Shown: piece after piece, positions 7,413 through 15,710 of the stretch
Layout of the letters: every line of letters begins with the position of its first letter
Numbering within the stretch: the stretch's first letter is position 1
Source: Zoogloea sp. LCSB751
GTDB taxonomy: Bacteria > Pseudomonadota > Gammaproteobacteria > Burkholderiales > Rhodocyclaceae
Direction of reading: 5' to 3'
DNA: 39,373 nt
NCBI RefSeq assembly: GCF_002028455.1
Contig: NZ_MWUM01000035.1
Coordinates: 1-39,373, forward strand
The notes under the pieces: generated by a model
What the model was told of the DNA's origin: nothing
Database searches by the model: none
What the model saw: the letters and a program-made list of their open reading frames with translations, nothing else
Translations under genes and position numbers: made by a program

Positions 7413-8537
7413 ATGCGAACCGTCTTCCGTGAAGACCACGAAATGTTCCGGGACATGGCCCGCCGCTTTATCGACAAGGAAATTGTGCCCCATCTCCACG
7501 ACTGGGAGACGGCAGGCATCGTACCGAAGGATGTCTGGCTTAAGGCAGGTGCAGCCGGGCTGCTGTGTTCCTGCGTACCGGAGGAGTACGGTGGCGCTGG
7601 TGGTGACTACGGCCATTCGGCCGTGATGATTGAGGAGTTGGCCCGGGTTAATGCGACAGCGGTGGGCTTCACCACTCATTCCGAGATCGTCGCCAACTAT
7701 CTGGTGGCGTATGGCAGCGAGGAGCAAAAGCAGAAGTGGCTGCCTGGCATGGTCAGCGGCGAGATCATTGGCGTGATCGCCATGAGCGAGCCGGGTATTG
7801 GCAGTGACCTGCGCTCGATGCGCACGGCAGCCCGCCGGGACGGCGACGAATATGTGATCTCCGGCCAGAAGACCTTCATTACCAACGGCGGCAATGCCGA
7901 TCTGGTGGTGGCTGCGGTCAAGCTAGATCCTGCCAACAAGAACCTTACCCTAATCTGTGTCGAGACCGACCGGCCCGGCTTCTCCAAAGGGCGCCTGCTG
8001 GAAAAGATCGGCTTGAAAGGGCAGGACACGGCCGAACTCTTCTTCGACGAGGTGCGCGTGCCGGTTGAAAACCGGCTGGGTGAGGAAAACGAGGGTTTCA
8101 GTTATCTGTTCCACCAGCTCGCTTGGGAGCGGCTGATTATCGCCATCCGTGCAGCCCAGTCCATTGATACGCTGCTGGAGGAAACCATTGCCTACACGCG
8201 TGAGCGTAAGGCCTTCGGCAAGCCGGTGTTTGACTACCAAAACACCCGTTTCAAGCTGGCCGAAGCCAAGGCGCAGTCCACCATGCTGCGCGTTTTCGTG
8301 GACCACTGTCTGGCGCAGGCTCTCACCGGAGAACTCTCGGCTGACGTGGCTGCAATGGCCAAACTGATAGGCTCCGAGATGCAGGGCAAGCTCCTTGACG
8401 AGTTCCTGCAACTCCACGGCGGATATGGCTTCATGAGCGAATACAAGATCAGCCGCGCGTGGGTTGATGCCCGCGTAGCGCGGATTTACGGAGGTACGTC
8501 CGAGATTATGAAGGAGATCATCGGCCGCAGCCTTTGA
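7413..8537 (+). CDS. Acyl-CoA dehydrogenase (full-length, homomeric type)
   Basis: I chose ATG 7413, preceded by GGAGGAG at 7399-7405, giving 374 residues, the normal family length. Visible motifs are MSEPGIGSD (124-132), YVISGQKTFITNGG, FDEVRVPVEN and the C-terminal IYGGTSEIMKEIIGRSL. The medium-chain Glu position is Gly, but Glu239 in LAWERL matches the IVD/long-chain location of the catalytic base. It is thus a complete FAD enzyme oxidising an acyl-CoA (possibly branched or cyclic) to the enoyl-CoA, with ETF as acceptor. It is the last gene of the operon that starts with the amidohydrolase and is followed by a strong intrinsic terminator. Confidence 0.95.
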   Translation: MRTVFREDHEMFRDMARRFIDKEIVPHLHDWETAGIVPKDVWLKAGAAGLLCSCVPEEYGGAGGDYGHSAVMIEELARVNATAVGFTTHSEIVANYLVAYGSEEQKQKWLPGMVSGEIIGVIAMSEPGIGSDLRSMRTAARRDGDEYVISGQKTFITNGGNADLVVAAVKLDPANKNLTLICVETDRPGFSKGRLLEKIGLKGQDTAELFFDEVRVPVENRLGEENEGFSYLFHQLAWERLIIAIRAAQSIDTLLEETIAYTRERKAFGKPVFDYQNTRFKLAEAKAQSTMLRVFVDHCLAQALTGELSADVAAMAKLIGSEMQGKLLDEFLQLHGGYGFMSEYKISRAWVDARVARIYGGTSEIMKEIIGRSL

Positions 8538-8603
8538 GGCGAGCCGGTGTGGGCATTCGTGTAAGCATTGTCGTCCGTCGCTCAACGATTCATCTCCACT
8601 TCA

Positions 8604-8630
8604 AGGCCCGTTTTCACGGGCCTCTTTTTT
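8604..8630 (+). terminator. Rho-independent terminator after the acyl-CoA operon
   Basis: AGGCCCG (8604-8610), loop TTTTCA, CGGGCCT (8617-8623), then C and six T. It is a classic intrinsic terminator 67 bp after the dehydrogenase stop and separates this operon from the chemoreceptor. Confidence 0.92.
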
Positions 8631-8652
8631 CGCGCTCTTGCGTGGGGGAATG

Positions 8653-10347
8653 ATGAAAGCTATTGCGCTGTCCCTTGGCGGCTCCTCTTGGCGCCCCGCC
8701 GCGTCCTTCCTGGGACGCTATTCCATCGGTACCAAACTTCTCGTTGCACCGGTTCTGATTGTTTTTCTGTTGCTCAGTGTGGCTGGCGTTGCCTGGTATG
8801 GCATGGACGGTCAGCAGGACGTACTGCGCTCCTTTGAACAGGTTCGCTTCGAGCAATACCGCAAGACCCTGGTGGCTTCGTCAGCGGCACAGGACACGAT
8901 GGTCAGTACATACGCGATGGTAGTGCGTTTGATGGAGCCAGGCGCTGAGGAGCGTAAGGAGGAGATCGTCCAGTACGCTGACGATCTCAAAGCCAGTGTC
9001 GCGGAACTCACCGGAATCATCGGGGCAAGCGCGAACCGCCCGGATCTGAACAAGGAGGAGAAGGTCCTCTATGATGAATTGCAGGGGCAGGTCCAGGTCT
9101 TTGCTGAGGCGGTTGGCGAGCTGACATCCACGGCGGCGGCGGATCCGGAAGGCAGCCTCCGCCGACTCAGTCTTGTCCGCAAGGAGTACGACCGCGTCTT
9201 CGGGCAGATCTCGGCCCTAGTCCGCCTGCAGGACTCCCTGGCCAAGGAGGACTTCGCCAGTGCCCACCTGATGGCGAGGGAGGTTGTGGCTGTGGTGTCC
9301 GCTGTATCCGTACTGGCGATTTTGCTGGCCCTAGGAGTGAGCCTGCTGGTTCGCAGTCAGATCGTGGATGCCATCCGTGCTATCGAAGAGGCATCCATAG
9401 ACTTGCGATCAGGTGATCTTACGCGTCGGGTTGCAGTCGTCGGCAATGACGAGGTGGCGCGTACTGCGCGGGCCTTCAACGAGTTGGTGGACGGCTTCCA
9501 GAAGGCTGTAAAGAAGGTCGGGCAAGTTTCGACCGTGGTGGTGGCTTCTGCCGAAGAACTCTACGGCGCATCCGGACGGGTGGCAAGCGGGGCCAACGAT
9601 CAGGTTCAGGCTGCGGCATCGGTTGGGGAAACGGTGCAAAAGATGATCCGCAGCGTCGAGTCGATAGCTGCCAGCGCCAATGACGTGCGTGAATCGGCGT
9701 CTGCTAGCCTGCAGGGCGCAAAGGCTGGACGCACTGCGCTGCAACGCCTGCTCGACGAGATCGTGCACATGCGTGGTGCTTTTGACCAGATTCGCGCCTC
9801 GGTGGGTGACTTCGTCCGTAGCACTTCATCCATCACCGAGAGCATTGCCCAGGTCAAGGAACTGTCCGGGCAAACCAATTTGCTTGCCCTGAATGCAGCC
9901 ATCGAGGCAGCGCGGGCTGGCGAGCAGGGACGCAGTTTCAGTGTGGTGGCCGACGAAGTCCGTCAGCTTGCCGAACGTTCAGCGCTAGCTGCCAATTCTA
10001 TCAACGGATTGACGCAGGAGCTTGGTCGTCAGTCGGACGCTGTTGAGCGCTCCCTTAGGGAAGGCACCCAGGCCCTTAATGATAGCCACCGCCTGACAGG
10101 GGAGTTGGAGGGCGTTCTGCAGAAGGCAAGTGTCCTGGTGGATGCGTCCCACCGGGGCATGGACCAGATTGCCGGAGCGGTTATCACTCAGCACGAGGGG
10201 AGTCAGGACATCGTTGTGGGTGTAGACCGCTTCTCGCAGCTGGCCGGCGAAAGCCATCAGCTCACCCGCGACGTGTCTCGGGCAGTGGCTCTCCTTAGGG
10301 AAGCGGCCGGTGAGTTGGACCGGGCGGTGTGCCACTTCAGGGTGTGA
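8653..10347 (+). CDS. Methyl-accepting chemotaxis protein (transmembrane chemoreceptor)
   Basis: This protein is about 564 residues from ATG 8653, chosen because GGGGG at 8644-8648 is better spaced for it than for ATG 8650 or TTG 8638. Domains in order: TM1 (about residues 29-52, GTKLLVAPVLIVFLLL), a periplasmic helical sensor domain (about 55-215), TM2 (VVAVVSAVSVLAILLALGVSLLV), a HAMP linker, and a long cytoplasmic coiled coil. The invariant hairpin tip includes QTNLLALNAAIEAARAGEQG and the adjoining FSVVADEVRQLAERS. It should signal through CheA/CheW. No CheB/CheR-binding C-terminal pentapeptide is seen. The ligand is unknown; position next to a catabolic operon suggests, weakly, taxis toward a growth substrate. 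GTP cyclohydrolase follows after 26 bp. Confidence 0.95.
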   Translation: MKAIALSLGGSSWRPAASFLGRYSIGTKLLVAPVLIVFLLLSVAGVAWYGMDGQQDVLRSFEQVRFEQYRKTLVASSAAQDTMVSTYAMVVRLMEPGAEERKEEIVQYADDLKASVAELTGIIGASANRPDLNKEEKVLYDELQGQVQVFAEAVGELTSTAAADPEGSLRRLSLVRKEYDRVFGQISALVRLQDSLAKEDFASAHLMAREVVAVVSAVSVLAILLALGVSLLVRSQIVDAIRAIEEASIDLRSGDLTRRVAVVGNDEVARTARAFNELVDGFQKAVKKVGQVSTVVVASAEELYGASGRVASGANDQVQAAASVGETVQKMIRSVESIAASANDVRESASASLQGAKAGRTALQRLLDEIVHMRGAFDQIRASVGDFVRSTSSITESIAQVKELSGQTNLLALNAAIEAARAGEQGRSFSVVADEVRQLAERSALAANSINGLTQELGRQSDAVERSLREGTQALNDSHRLTGELEGVLQKASVLVDASHRGMDQIAGAVITQHEGSQDIVVGVDRFSQLAGESHQLTRDVSRAVALLREAAGELDRAVCHFRV

Positions 10348-10373
10348 GTAATAACAATAGAAAGGATATGAGG

Positions 10374-11006
10374 ATGTCGAAAAGCAGAGAGGGAGCCGCT
10401 GGATTGCCGGTTGCCCGTCCGACGCGGGAAGAGGCCGAGGAGGCCGTCCGCACACTGATCCGCTGGGCCGGGGACAATCCGGCGCGGGAAGGTCTGGTGG
10501 ACACGCCGTCGCGGGTCGTGCGTTCTTATGAAGAGTTTTTCGCCGGTTATCAGGTCGATCCGGCCGAAATCCTCGCCCGTACCTTCGGAGAGGTGGGGGG
10601 CTACGACGAGATGATCGTGATGAACGACATCCGCTTCGAGAGCCATTGCGAACACCACATGGCGCCAATCGTCGGCAAGGTGCATATCGGCTACCTGCCT
10701 GACCAGCGGGTAGTCGGCATTTCCAAGCTGGCTAGGTTGGTCGATGTGTACGCGAAGCGTTTGCAGATCCAGGAAAAGATGACCGCCGATATCGCGGACA
10801 CCCTTCAGCGGGTACTCCAGCCCCGGGGTGTTGCGGTGGTCATCGAGGCTTCCCACCAATGCATGACGACCCGCGGGGTCCATAAGCCAGGGGCCTGTCT
10901 GGTAACCAGCCGGATGCTCGGAGCTTTCCGCGAAAACCCAGCGACCCGCCGGGAGTTCCTCGGCATGCTTGGGCTGGGCGAGGGGCGCGGCGCCGCCAAT
11001 CGCTAG
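10374..11006 (+). CDS. folE: GTP cyclohydrolase I (FolE)
   Basis: This 210-residue protein starts at ATG 10374 (AAAGGA ends 7 nt upstream; ATG 10368 is too close to it). It catalyses GTP to 7,8-dihydroneopterin triphosphate, the first step of folate or pterin synthesis. The Zn/active-site motif SHCEHHMAP has Cys92, His94 and His95, the second Zn ligand Cys163 lies in SHQCMTTRG, and VGISKLARLVDVYAKRLQ matches the family core, so it is a canonical Zn-dependent FolE. It is isolated from other folate genes and sits behind a chemoreceptor, so it may be a secondary copy. It is transcribed toward the LysR gene; no clear terminator is seen between them. Confidence 0.95.
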   Translation: MSKSREGAAGLPVARPTREEAEEAVRTLIRWAGDNPAREGLVDTPSRVVRSYEEFFAGYQVDPAEILARTFGEVGGYDEMIVMNDIRFESHCEHHMAPIVGKVHIGYLPDQRVVGISKLARLVDVYAKRLQIQEKMTADIADTLQRVLQPRGVAVVIEASHQCMTTRGVHKPGACLVTSRMLGAFRENPATRREFLGMLGLGEGRGAANR

Positions 11007-11048
11007 TGGAGCGAGTCCGGCGACGATATCGAGGGGATCAAATCCCGG

Positions 11049-11960
11049 TCAGCTGCCACAGGTGTGGATCAGGAACTCCCGGAAGGCCTCGGTCGCCGCA
11101 GACAGCGGCGCGTCCTGTCGCCAGATTAGTCCCACCTCCATGTGGGGGACTGCGTCGAGGACCGGTCGGGCCTCGATCTTTTTCCCTTCCAGGGACCAGG
11201 GACGATAGACCATATCCGACAGGATAGTCACCCCGAAACCATGGGCGATCAGCCCTCGCAGGGACTCCATTGAGCTTGTGCGAAAAGCGATCGCGGGTTC
11301 AATACCCCTGGCCTTCCAGTAACTGCGGGTGGACGCCTCGCCCTCGTCCACGGTTAGCTGGATATAGGGATAGGCAGAAATATCCTGGAGAGAGGCGAAA
11401 TCCTTGTCAAGCAAAGGGTGGGCCGCCGAGGCCCATAACTGGCGGCGCGAGCGCACCAGCACCTGATGGGCGAAGCGATCCCGATCGACGATATTGGTGA
11501 GGATTACGACACCCATGTCGATCTGACCGTCCACCACCGCCTGTTCGATGTTCTCCCGATTCATATCATTGAGGTCGATCTTTACATCCGGGTGGTGCAT
11601 GCGGAAGCGTGCCAACAGGGATGGCAGGAAGTACCCGAGCACGGTGTATGACGCGGCGATGCGCAGCTCCCCTGCTTGCTGATGTGCGGGAAAGCAGGGT
11701 TCGCGCACCGCGTCGCGCAGGGCATTAAGGATGTGTTTGGCGTGCTGGTGAAAGCGGTGTCCTTCCGCGGTAAGTGCAACACCGTGGGGCAGGCGGTCGA
11801 ACAGGCGCACGCCGAGGGTCTGCTCAAGCAGCAATACGGCATTGGTGATGGCTGACTGGGACACGTGGGCCCGGGTGGCGGCCATTGAGAACTGGCCGAT
11901 CTCTGCTGCGGCGACAAAATAGCGCAGCTGGCGCAGGGTGATGCTGCTGTCGGCTTCCAT
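11049..11960 (-). CDS. LysR-family transcriptional regulator
   Basis: This 303-residue protein has the N-terminal winged helix-turn-helix typical of LysR (ITLRQLRYFVAAAEIGQFSM, then ATRAHVSQSAITNAVLLLEQ split across the recognition helix) followed by a periplasmic-binding-like effector domain to the C-terminus. LysR proteins usually activate a divergent gene on binding a small-molecule inducer. Here the divergent gene is the 2-oxoacid:ferredoxin oxidoreductase (12059), 98 bp away, and the gap holds a perfect 7-bp inverted repeat. It most likely controls that gene, acetoacetyl-CoA synthetase and ETF, and represses itself. The inducer is unknown, perhaps an aromatic 2-oxoacid or a CoA metabolite. 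Confidence 0.95.
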   Translation of the reverse strand: MEADSSITLRQLRYFVAAAEIGQFSMAATRAHVSQSAITNAVLLLEQTLGVRLFDRLPHGVALTAEGHRFHQHAKHILNALRDAVREPCFPAHQQAGELRIAASYTVLGYFLPSLLARFRMHHPDVKIDLNDMNRENIEQAVVDGQIDMGVVILTNIVDRDRFAHQVLVRSRRQLWASAAHPLLDKDFASLQDISAYPYIQLTVDEGEASTRSYWKARGIEPAIAFRTSSMESLRGLIAHGFGVTILSDMVYRPWSLEGKKIEARPVLDAVPHMEVGLIWRQDAPLSAATEAFREFLIHTCGS

Positions 11961-11968
11961 GCGTTTTT

Positions 11969-11991
11969 CAAATACCTGAACTCAGTATTTG
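11969..11991. promoter_or_regulatory. Putative LysR operator
   Basis: CAAATAC (11969-11975), a 9-nt spacer, then GTATTTG (11985-11991): a perfect 7-bp inverted repeat in the 98-bp divergent gap, next to the LysR start. Size and place fit a LysR recognition-binding site that also covers the regulator's own promoter. Confidence 0.65.
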
Positions 11992-12021
11992 TGATTTTAC
12001 GATAACAATACAGTTTTGTAC

Positions 12022-12035
12022 TATTTGTTCAAATA
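12022..12035. promoter_or_regulatory. Second half-site-sharing repeat, possible LysR activation site
   Basis: TATTTG (12022-12027), TT, CAAATA (12030-12035) reuses the same CAAATA half-site as the repeat at 11969-11991, 24 bp before ATG 12059. It could be the activation/promoter-proximal LysR site. With such a short AT-rich repeat chance is possible. Confidence 0.4.
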
Positions 12036-12058
12036 AAGCGAGTAACAGGAGACAGCGC

Positions 12059-15000
12059 ATGAATTCCCCCTTGACAGTGGCCGCCACCGACGCCCTGCGT
12101 GCGGTGTCCCTTGAGGACAAATACACCCTGGAAAAAGGCCGCGTGTACATTAGTGGCACCCAGGCCTTGGCCCGTTTGCCGATGCTCCAGAGGGAGCGAG
12201 ACCGGCTGGCAGGTTTGAACACCGCCGGCTTCATTTCCGGCTACCGCGGTTCACCGCTGGGGGGGCTCGACATGGCCCTTTGGAAGGCCAAGAAGCATCT
12301 GGCAAACCACGACGTAGTCTTCATGCCCGGCCTCAACGAAGACTTGGCGGCAACTGCCGTGTGGGGTACTCAACAAGTCAATCTGTACGAAAACGCCAAA
12401 GTCGATGGCGTGTTCGGCATGTGGTACGGCAAGGGGCCAGGCGTGGATCGTTCGGCCGATGTGCTCAAGCATGCTAATGCCGCCGGGACCTCGAAGCACG
12501 GCGGTGTGTTGATGCTGGCCGGCGACGACCACGCCGCCAAATCCTCGTCGGTGGCCCATCAATCTGAACACTTGCTGATTGCCTGTGGCATTCCAGTGCT
12601 TTACCCGTCCAATGTGCAGGAATATCTCGACTATGGCATCCACGCTTGGGCCATGAGCCGCTATTCGGGCCTGTGGGTGTCGATGAAGTGCGTTACAGAC
12701 GTAGTTGAGTCGACTGCCTCTGTGGATATGGATCCGGAGAGGGTACAGGTGGTGCTACCCGAAGACTTCGAGGTGCCGCCGGGTGGGCTGAATATCCGCT
12801 GGCCCGATCCTCCGCTGGACCAGGAAGCGCGCATGCTCGACTATAAATGGTACGCAGCGCTGGCCTATATCCGTGCCAACCGCCTCAACCGTGTGGTCAT
12901 CGATTCACCTAAGGCCCGGTTCGGCATCATGGCTGCCGGCAAGGCCTACCTCGATGTGCGTCAGGCCTTGACTGATCTTGGTCTTGACGAGGAAACGTGC
13001 CAGAAGATCGGTATCCGGGTTTTCAAGGTGGGCTGCGTGTGGCCGCTGGACGCCCACGACGCGCGCGACTTCGCTACCGGGCTGGAAGAAATCCTCGTCG
13101 TCGAGGAGAAGCGCCAGATCCTCGAATATGCCCTCAAGGAAGAGCTCTACAACTGGCGCGACGACGTGCGCCCGCGCATCTACGGCAAGTTCGACGAGCG
13201 CGACACCGCTGGTGGTGAATGGTCGCAGCCCCGCGGCCAGTGGTTGCTCCCGGCCCGTTACGAACTGTCGCCGGCGCTTATTGCCAAAGCCATCGCCAGC
13301 CGCCTGGAGCGGGTCGGCCTGCCGGAAGACGTGCGCGCCAAGGTGTTGTATCGCATCGCCATCATCGAGGCCAAGGAGCGCGAGGCAGCCCGCCCGCGCC
13401 TGACCGTCGAGCGCAAGCCGTGGTTCTGTTCCGGCTGCCCGCACAACACGTCGACCCGGGTGCCGGAAGGCTCCCGCGCACTCGCCGGTATCGGTTGCCA
13501 CTACATGGCTATGTGGATGGACCGCCGTACAGAAACCTTCACCCAGATGGGCGGAGAAGGTGTGTCCTGGCTCGGTCAAATGCACTTTTCGGGGGACAAG
13601 CACGTCTTTGTGAACCTGGGCGACGGCACCTACTTTCACTCCGGCCTACTGGCCATCCGGGCAGCAGTGGCTGGCAAAGCCAATATCACATACAAGATTC
13701 TCTTCAACGACGCGGTGGCAATGACTGGCGGCCAGCCGGTAGACGGCATTCTGACCGTGCCGCAGATTGCCCGCCAGTTGGCTGCCGAGGGCACCAGCAA
13801 GATCCTCATCGTCACCGATGAGCCAAAAAAATTCGCCTCGCGTGAAGGCCTGCCGAACGAGGTGGAAGTACATCACCGGGATGAGTTCGACCGCCTGCAG
13901 AAGGAACTGCGCGATACCTCGGGCGTCACGATCCTGATTTACGATCAGACCTGCGCCACCGAAAAGCGCCGCCGCCGGAAGCGTGGCGACTATCCCGACC
14001 CGGACCGTCGCGTGTTCATCAATGAGGACGTCTGCGAAGCGTGTGGCGACTGCTCAACGGCGTCCAATTGTCTGTCGGTGGAACCGCTAGAGACGCCATT
14101 CGGCACGAAACGGAAGATCAACCAATCCTCCTGCAACAAGGATTTTTCCTGCCTGAAGGGTTTTTGCCCAAGTTTCGTCACCGCTGAGGGTGCCAAGTTG
14201 AAGAAAGCTGCCGGTGGCCGTGATCCTGGCGCCGTGCTGGCTGACTTTACGCTGCCCGAGCCGACCCTGCCGGCGCTCAAGCGTCCGTACGGTATCGTGG
14301 TTACTGGCGTCGGCGGTACTGGGGTCGTCACCGTCGGGGCGTTGCTGGGCATGGCAGCCCACCTGGAAAACAAGGGCGTCACAGTTCTCGACATGACGGG
14401 CCTGGCCCAGAAGGGTGGGGCAGTACTGAGTCACGTGCAGATTGCTCGCGCGCCATACGACATTCATGCTACTCGCATCGCGACCGGGGAGGCGCAACTA
14501 CTGATCGGTTGCGACGCCATCGTATCAGCTTCGTCTGAAGCCTTGTCGAAGATGCGCTACGGGGTAACCCGGGCTGTCGTGAACGGCGCCCGCACACCGA
14601 CTGCCGAATTCATCGGCAATCGGGACTGGAAGTTCCCAACCCAATCTACCGAGGCGGATGTGCGCAACAGCGTCGGCGAGATCTGCGAATTTCTCGATGC
14701 AAACGCGCTAGCTCTGGCCCTTCTCGGTGACACCATTTATGCCAATCCGCTACTTCTCGGTTTTGCGTGGCAGATGGGATGGGTACCACTGTCTCGTGCT
14801 TCGTTGCTCAAAGCCATCGAGCTCAACGGCGTCGCAGTGGAAAAGAACCGTCTAGCTTTCGAGTGTGGGCGTGTGGCCGCCCACGATCTGCCTCGGCTCA
14901 GGTCTAAGTTGCTTATAACTAGGAACGGGACGAACGCTAGTGACGTGCTCGAACGGTTTGAAGATCTGGATATGCTTATCAAGCGTCAGGCCTCTCACCT

Positions 15001-15631
15001 CACTTCATACCAGAACCGAGCATATGCCGATCTTTACCTTCAGGCTGTATCCAAGATCCGGGAGGTCGAAGAACAGCGCGTGCGCGACGGCCAGCTAAGA
15101 CTTACTGAAGCTGTGGCTCGTAATCTTGCGAAGCTGATGGCCTACAAGGATGAATACGAGGTGGCTCGGCTGCACGCTTCGCCGGCCTTCCTGGCGCGCC
15201 TGCGGGACCAGTTCGAGGGCGAGCCGGGCAAGGACTATCAGCTTGGCTTCCACCTAGCCCCGCCGCTGCTGGCTCGAAAGGACGCTGACGGTCACCTGGT
15301 CAAGCGCCGCTATGGCCAGTGGTTGATGAAGCTGTTCCCGCTGCTCGCCAGCTTCAAGGGCCTGCGCGGCACGCTCCTCGATCCCTTTAGCAAGACTGCC
15401 GAACGCCGCGCCGAACGGCAGATGGTGCGCGACTACTTGGATCTGGTGGACGAGTTCGCACGCACTCTCGATGGCGAACGGCTGCAGTTGGCCATCGAGC
15501 TGGCTAGCCTGCCGGAGACCATCCGCGGCTACGGGCACGTAAAGGAAAACAACATGAAGAAGGCGGATGCCCGTCGTGCGGCCCTGCTGGCTCGTTACCG
15601 GGGCGATTTCCACGATCAAGCCGCCGCTTAA
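12059..15631 (+). CDS. Indolepyruvate:ferredoxin oxidoreductase-type fused 2-oxoacid:acceptor oxidoreductase
   Basis: This 1190-residue single-chain enzyme fuses the domains of archaeal IorA/IorB. The N-terminal pyrimidine-binding part contains SGYRGSPLGGLDMALWKAKK and GLNEDLAATAVWGTQQ. The TPP-binding part (about 455-580) contains CSGCPHN, GIGCHYM and GDGTYFHSGL. A cluster-binding insert has CEACGDC near residue 660 and CNKDFSCLKGFCP near 690, for 4Fe-4S. The gamma domain starts near 745 with GVGGTGVVTVGALLG and LAQKGGAVLSHVQI. It oxidatively decarboxylates aryl-pyruvates or other 2-oxoacids to acyl-CoA, reducing ferredoxin. It is first in an operon with acetoacetyl-CoA synthetase and ETF, under the divergent LysR. 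The exact 2-oxoacid is not determinable. Confidence 0.93.
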   Translation: MNSPLTVAATDALRAVSLEDKYTLEKGRVYISGTQALARLPMLQRERDRLAGLNTAGFISGYRGSPLGGLDMALWKAKKHLANHDVVFMPGLNEDLAATAVWGTQQVNLYENAKVDGVFGMWYGKGPGVDRSADVLKHANAAGTSKHGGVLMLAGDDHAAKSSSVAHQSEHLLIACGIPVLYPSNVQEYLDYGIHAWAMSRYSGLWVSMKCVTDVVESTASVDMDPERVQVVLPEDFEVPPGGLNIRWPDPPLDQEARMLDYKWYAALAYIRANRLNRVVIDSPKARFGIMAAGKAYLDVRQALTDLGLDEETCQKIGIRVFKVGCVWPLDAHDARDFATGLEEILVVEEKRQILEYALKEELYNWRDDVRPRIYGKFDERDTAGGEWSQPRGQWLLPARYELSPALIAKAIASRLERVGLPEDVRAKVLYRIAIIEAKEREAARPRLTVERKPWFCSGCPHNTSTRVPEGSRALAGIGCHYMAMWMDRRTETFTQMGGEGVSWLGQMHFSGDKHVFVNLGDGTYFHSGLLAIRAAVAGKANITYKILFNDAVAMTGGQPVDGILTVPQIARQLAAEGTSKILIVTDEPKKFASREGLPNEVEVHHRDEFDRLQKELRDTSGVTILIYDQTCATEKRRRRKRGDYPDPDRRVFINEDVCEACGDCSTASNCLSVEPLETPFGTKRKINQSSCNKDFSCLKGFCPSFVTAEGAKLKKAAGGRDPGAVLADFTLPEPTLPALKRPYGIVVTGVGGTGVVTVGALLGMAAHLENKGVTVLDMTGLAQKGGAVLSHVQIARAPYDIHATRIATGEAQLLIGCDAIVSASSEALSKMRYGVTRAVVNGARTPTAEFIGNRDWKFPTQSTEADVRNSVGEICEFLDANALALALLGDTIYANPLLLGFAWQMGWVPLSRASLLKAIELNGVAVEKNRLAFECGRVAAHDLPRLRSKLLITRNGTNASDVLERFEDLDMLIKRQASHLTSYQNRAYADLYLQAVSKIREVEEQRVRDGQLRLTEAVARNLAKLMAYKDEYEVARLHASPAFLARLRDQFEGEPGKDYQLGFHLAPPLLARKDADGHLVKRRYGQWLMKLFPLLASFKGLRGTLLDPFSKTAERRAERQMVRDYLDLVDEFARTLDGERLQLAIELASLPETIRGYGHVKENNMKKADARRAALLARYRGDFHDQAAA

Positions 15632-15710
15632 GCAGGCTCAGGCCTGTGGTTAAGCTTCGACCGCATGGCTCCGGCTTTGCCACATCAAATAAAAAATGAG
15701 GAGACGCAAT

